A program made the position numbers and the translations under genes. The notes beneath the pieces were generated by a model, which did not search any database, had not been told where the DNA came from, and worked only from the letters and a program-made list of their open reading frames with translations. Of a stretch of DNA of 64,000 nucleotides, positions 60,282 to 64,000 are shown one piece after another; position 1 is the first letter of the stretch, and every line of letters begins with the position of its first letter. Source of the stretch: Alitta virens (Eukaryota; Annelida; Polychaeta; Phyllodocida; Nereididae); contig OW028584.1 of assembly GCA_932294295.1 (NCBI GenBank), positions 26,628,970 through 26,692,969 of the forward strand, read 5' to 3'.

Positions 60282-63057
60282 TGGGTGCTTAACTCTTCTA
60301 ACTATTCGGGCATTTCCTTTACTTACTTGGGTGCTTAATTTTTCTAACTATTCGGGCATTTCCTTTACTTACTTGGGTGCTTAACTTTTCTAACTATTCT
60401 GGCATTTCCTTTACTTACTTGGGTGCTTAACTCTTCTAACTATTCTGGCATTTCCTTTACTTACTTGGGTGCTTAACTCTTCTAACTATTCTGGCATTTC
60501 CTTTACTTATTTGGGTGCCTAACTCTTCTAACTATTCGGGCATTTCCTTTACTTACTTGGGTGCTTAACTCTTCTAACTATTCGGGCATTTCCTTCACTT
60601 ACTTGGTGCTTAACTCTTCTAAATATTCGGGCATTTCCTTTACTTACTTGGGTGCTTAACTCTTCTAACTATTCTGGCATTTCCTTTACTTACTTGGGTG
60701 CTTAACTCTTCTAACTATTTGGGCATTTCCTTCACTTACTTGGGTGCTTAACTCTTCTAACTATTCTGGCATTTCCTTTACTTACTTGGGTGCTTAACTC
60801 TTCTAAATATTCGGGCATTTCCTTCACTTACTTGGTGCTTAACTCTTCTAAATATTCGGGCATTTCCTTTACTTACTTGGATGCTTAACTCTTCTAACTA
60901 TTCTGGCATTTCCTTTACTTACTTGGGTGCTTAACTCTTCTAACTATTTGGGCATTTCCTTCACTTACTTGGGTGCTTAACTCTTCTAACTATTCTGGCA
61001 TTTCCTTTACTTACTTGGGTGCTTAACTCTTCTAACTATTCTGGCATTTCCTTTACTTACTTGGGTGCTTAACTCTTCCAAATATTCGGGCATTTCCTTT
61101 ACTTACTTGGGTGCTTAACTCTTCTAACTATTCTGGCATTTCCTTTACTTACTTGGGTGCTTAACTCTTCTAACTATTCGGGCATTTCCTTCACTTACTT
61201 GGTGCTTAACTCTTCTAAATATTCGGGCATTTCCTTTACTTACTTGGGTGCTTAACTCTTCTAACTATTCTGGCATTTCCTTTACTTACTTGGGTGCTTA
61301 ACTCTTCTAACTATTCGGGCATTTCCTTCACTTACTTGGGTGCTTAACTCTTCTAACTATTTGGGCATTTCCTTCACTTACTTGGGTGCTTAACTCTTCT
61401 AACTATTCGGGCATTTCCTTCACTTACTTGGGTGCTTAACTCTTCTAACTATTCTGGCATTTCCTTTACTTACTTGGGTGCTTAACTCTTCTAACTATTC
61501 TGGCATTTCCTTTACTTACTTGGGTGCTTAACTCTTCTAACTATTCGGGCATTTCCTTTACTTACTTGGGTGCTTAACTCTTCTAACTATTCGGGCATTT
61601 CCTTCACTTACTTGGTGCTTAACTCTTCTAAATATTCGGGCATTTCCTTTACTTACTTGGGTGCTTAACTCTTCTAACTATTCTGGCATTTCCTTTACTT
61701 ACTTGGGTGCTTAACTCTTCTAACTATTCGGGCATTTCCTTTACTTACTTGGGTGCTTCTAACTATTCGGGCATTTCCTTTACTTACTTGGGTGCTTAAC
61801 TCTTCTAAATATTCGGGCATTTCCTTTACTTACTTGGGTGCTTAACTCTTCTAACTATTCTGGCATTTCCTTCACTTACTTGGGTGCTTAACTCTTCTAA
61901 CTATTCGGGCATTTCCTTTACTTACTTGGGTGCTTAACTCTTCTAACTATTCTGGCATTTCCTTCACTTACTTGGGTGCTTAACTCTTCTAACTATTCTG
62001 GCATTTCCTTTACTTACTTGGGTGCTTAACTCTTCTAACTATTCTGGCATTTCCTTTACTTACTTGGGTGCTTAACTCTTCTAACTATTCGGGCATTTCC
62101 TTCACTTACTTGGTGCTTAACTCTTCTAAATATTCGGGCATTTCCTTTACTTACTTGGGTGCTTAACTCTTCTAACTATTCTGGCATTTCCTTTACTTAC
62201 TTGGGTGCTTAACTCTTCTAACTATTCGGGCATTTCCTTTACTTACTTGGGTGCTTCTAACTATTCTGGCATTTCCTTTACTTACTTGGGTGCTTAACTC
62301 TTCTAAATATTCGGGCATTTCCTTTACTTACTTGGGTGCTTAACTCTTCTAACTATTCTGGCATTTCCTTCACTTACTTGGGTGCTTAACTCTTCTAACT
62401 ATTCGGGCATTTCCTTTACTTACTTGGGTGCTTAACTCTTCTAACTATTCTGGCATTTCCTTCACTTACTTGGGTGCTTAACTCTTCTTACTATTCTGGC
62501 ATTTCCTTTACTTACTTGGGTGCTTAACTCTTCTAACTATTCTGGCATTTCCTTTACTTACTTGGGTGCTTAACTCTTCTAACTATTCGGGCATTTCCTT
62601 TACTTACTTGGGTGCTTCTAATTATTCGGGCATTTCCTTTACTTACTTGGGTGCTTCTAACTATTCGGGCATTTCCTTTACTTACTTGGGTGCTTAACTC
62701 TTCTAAATATTCGGGCATTTCCTTTACTTACTTGGGTGCCTAACTCTTCTAAATATTCGGGCATTTCCTTTACTTACTTGGGTGCTTCACTCTTCTAACT
62801 ATTCTGGCATTTCCTTTACTTACTTGGGTGCTTAACTCTTCTAACTATTCGGGCATTTCCTTTACTTAATTGGGTGCTTAACTCTTCTAATTATTCGGGC
62901 ATTTCCTTTACTTACTTGGGTGCTTAACTCTTCTAACTATTCGGGCATTTCCTTTACTTACTTGGGTGCTAAACTCTTCTAACTATTCTGGCATTTCCTT
63001 CACTTACTTGGGTGCCTAACTCTTTTAACTATTCTGGCATTTCCTTTACTTACTTGG
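60282..63057. repeat. 46-bp satellite array, about 60 units
   Basis: Units read TTGGGTGCTTAACTCTTC, then TAACTATTCGGGCATTTCC, then TTTACTTAC. Two alternating positions (TTCGGG/TTCTGG and CTTTAC/CTTCAC) and two short variants (TTGGTGC; GTGCTTCTAAC lacking nine bases) give a mosaic with local higher-order repetition. Each unit has GTAAGTAA on the minus strand. There is no open frame. Confidence 0.95.
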
Positions 63058-64000
63058 ATTCCAACTCAAGCTTAGCAGCTTCTCACACAACAATTACAAG
63101 GTTGGCCTAATGCTGGACCAATTTTGGCCTGATGTTGCCCCAAAGTTGGTCCAGGTGACCAAGGATTTGCCCCTTCATTAAGGTTACTTATATAACAAAT
63201 GTTGTATAATATGCCCGAGCATCACAGTCACTTTGACTGCATCTTCAGCAACTTTCCTCCTGCCAGTTTGTGGGGTCGTCTTATTAATTAGACTACAACT
63301 GGTTTGATCAGGAAGTGCCCTGGCAATGGTGATCAGTCTCCACCAGCAGGCAAGAATACCGAAAGGTGCGTTGAGCAGCCCTCCATCTACCCTAACTGGA
63401 CATCCCGATGTTGCCCATCATATCATGAAAAGTGATGCTGTTCCATCTGAGGACTGCAGCTGGGTCTTAGATCATACTATGCCATGAATCATAGAACATA
63501 TTGGAATTATTATAATAGAATTTGTTATCCATAAATTCATAGTAACACAGGAAACTGACATCAGCGCTAACTCCTTACTGCTAATGTATTATTCATAATC
63601 ATATTTCGCAGATGATTAAACAACATAAATTTGATCAGACAAGGCATGACAGGCTTTTTTAATTGATGGTGGACCAGAACAATCATTCAATGGATTGTTC
63701 ACTTTAAATAAAAGATTGGTTTTCTTGGAAACAAATCATTCATGTAAGTAAAGCTTTACTCCTTGAATTTATAGGTTAACTTCTGGGTTCTAGGACACAA
63801 CTACTAAAGACCTCAAAGTAATGAATTGCCCTGCATTTAATATTACTTATTAATATATATAGGCCTATGTTTCCAGGAAAGGAATCGATTGGATGTAACT
63901 GTAGCATAAAAAGTTGCTCACATTTCTTAAATTATACAAGGATTTGCTGAGTGAAGAAGAAAGAAAGACTACAAGTCACCATTAAGAATGTCACTTGATT
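63058..64000. other. right edge, no supported gene
   Basis: A diverged GGCCTAATGCTGGACC / TTTTGGCCTGATGTTG minisatellite stretch lies at 63103-63150. The rest is AT-rich with no supported exon. Confidence 0.5.

Noticed and set aside
60282..63057. CRISPR-like regular array
   Set aside because: Units are contiguous with no unique spacers, and the context is an animal genome; it is a satellite.

Overview
This is AT-rich animal nuclear DNA with spliced genes, many transposable elements, minisatellites and a large recent duplication. The bark-beetle-like SRCR gene, the env-bearing Ty3/gypsy element and the tRNA-derived SINEs suggest a marine invertebrate. A deuterostome (echinoderm, hemichordate or amphioxus) is my guess, but the sequence alone does not settle it.

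1-18 kb. The minus strand carries the 5' part of a large secreted or membrane protein gene resembling bark beetle/anakonda, with its signal peptide at 10894 and coding exons running down to 410 and beyond the window edge. Six coding exons join in phase and give a signal peptide, a first SRCR domain, beta-helix repeats and a second SRCR domain. A 2.24-kb PIF/Harbinger-like non-autonomous element (1436-3674, TTA target duplication, inverted ends) sits inside the last exon seen. The introns hold a SINE, a mariner-like MITE and a LINE tail. Upstream (11-18 kb) there are only short MITEs, a palindrome, a tRNA-like SINE and microsatellites.

18-29 kb. A nearly complete env-bearing Ty3/gypsy-type LTR element lies on the minus strand (18039-27100): two LTRs of about 0.7 kb, AAAT target duplication, a tRNA-Trp primer binding site, gag, protease/pol and an F-like envelope. 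It has a stop codon inside the protease and a frame break before the envelope membrane anchor. It landed in a LINE 3' end, and a paralogous unoccupied copy of that site lies at 41.4 kb.

29.6-53.8 kb. A direct tandem segmental duplication (about 29640-41010 and 41020-53815). Each unit carries, on the minus strand, a three-exon gene for a small secreted precursor (91 and 95 residues) with a signal peptide, dibasic sites and a Gly-Arg-Arg amidation-type site. The family is not one I recognise, and these genes are the most novel content here. Differences between the copies record later events: a LINE insertion, a de novo 26-bp-arm palindrome, minisatellite growth and a 0.6-kb deletion.

53.8-64 kb. 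A two-exon plus-strand gene (57901-59358) encodes a secreted protein with a cysteine-rich PAN/apple-like N-terminus and a LamG-like jelly-roll domain. It is followed by a MITE with a minisatellite core and a roughly 2.8-kb satellite array of about 60 units of 46 bp. The remaining intergenic DNA shows no supported gene.
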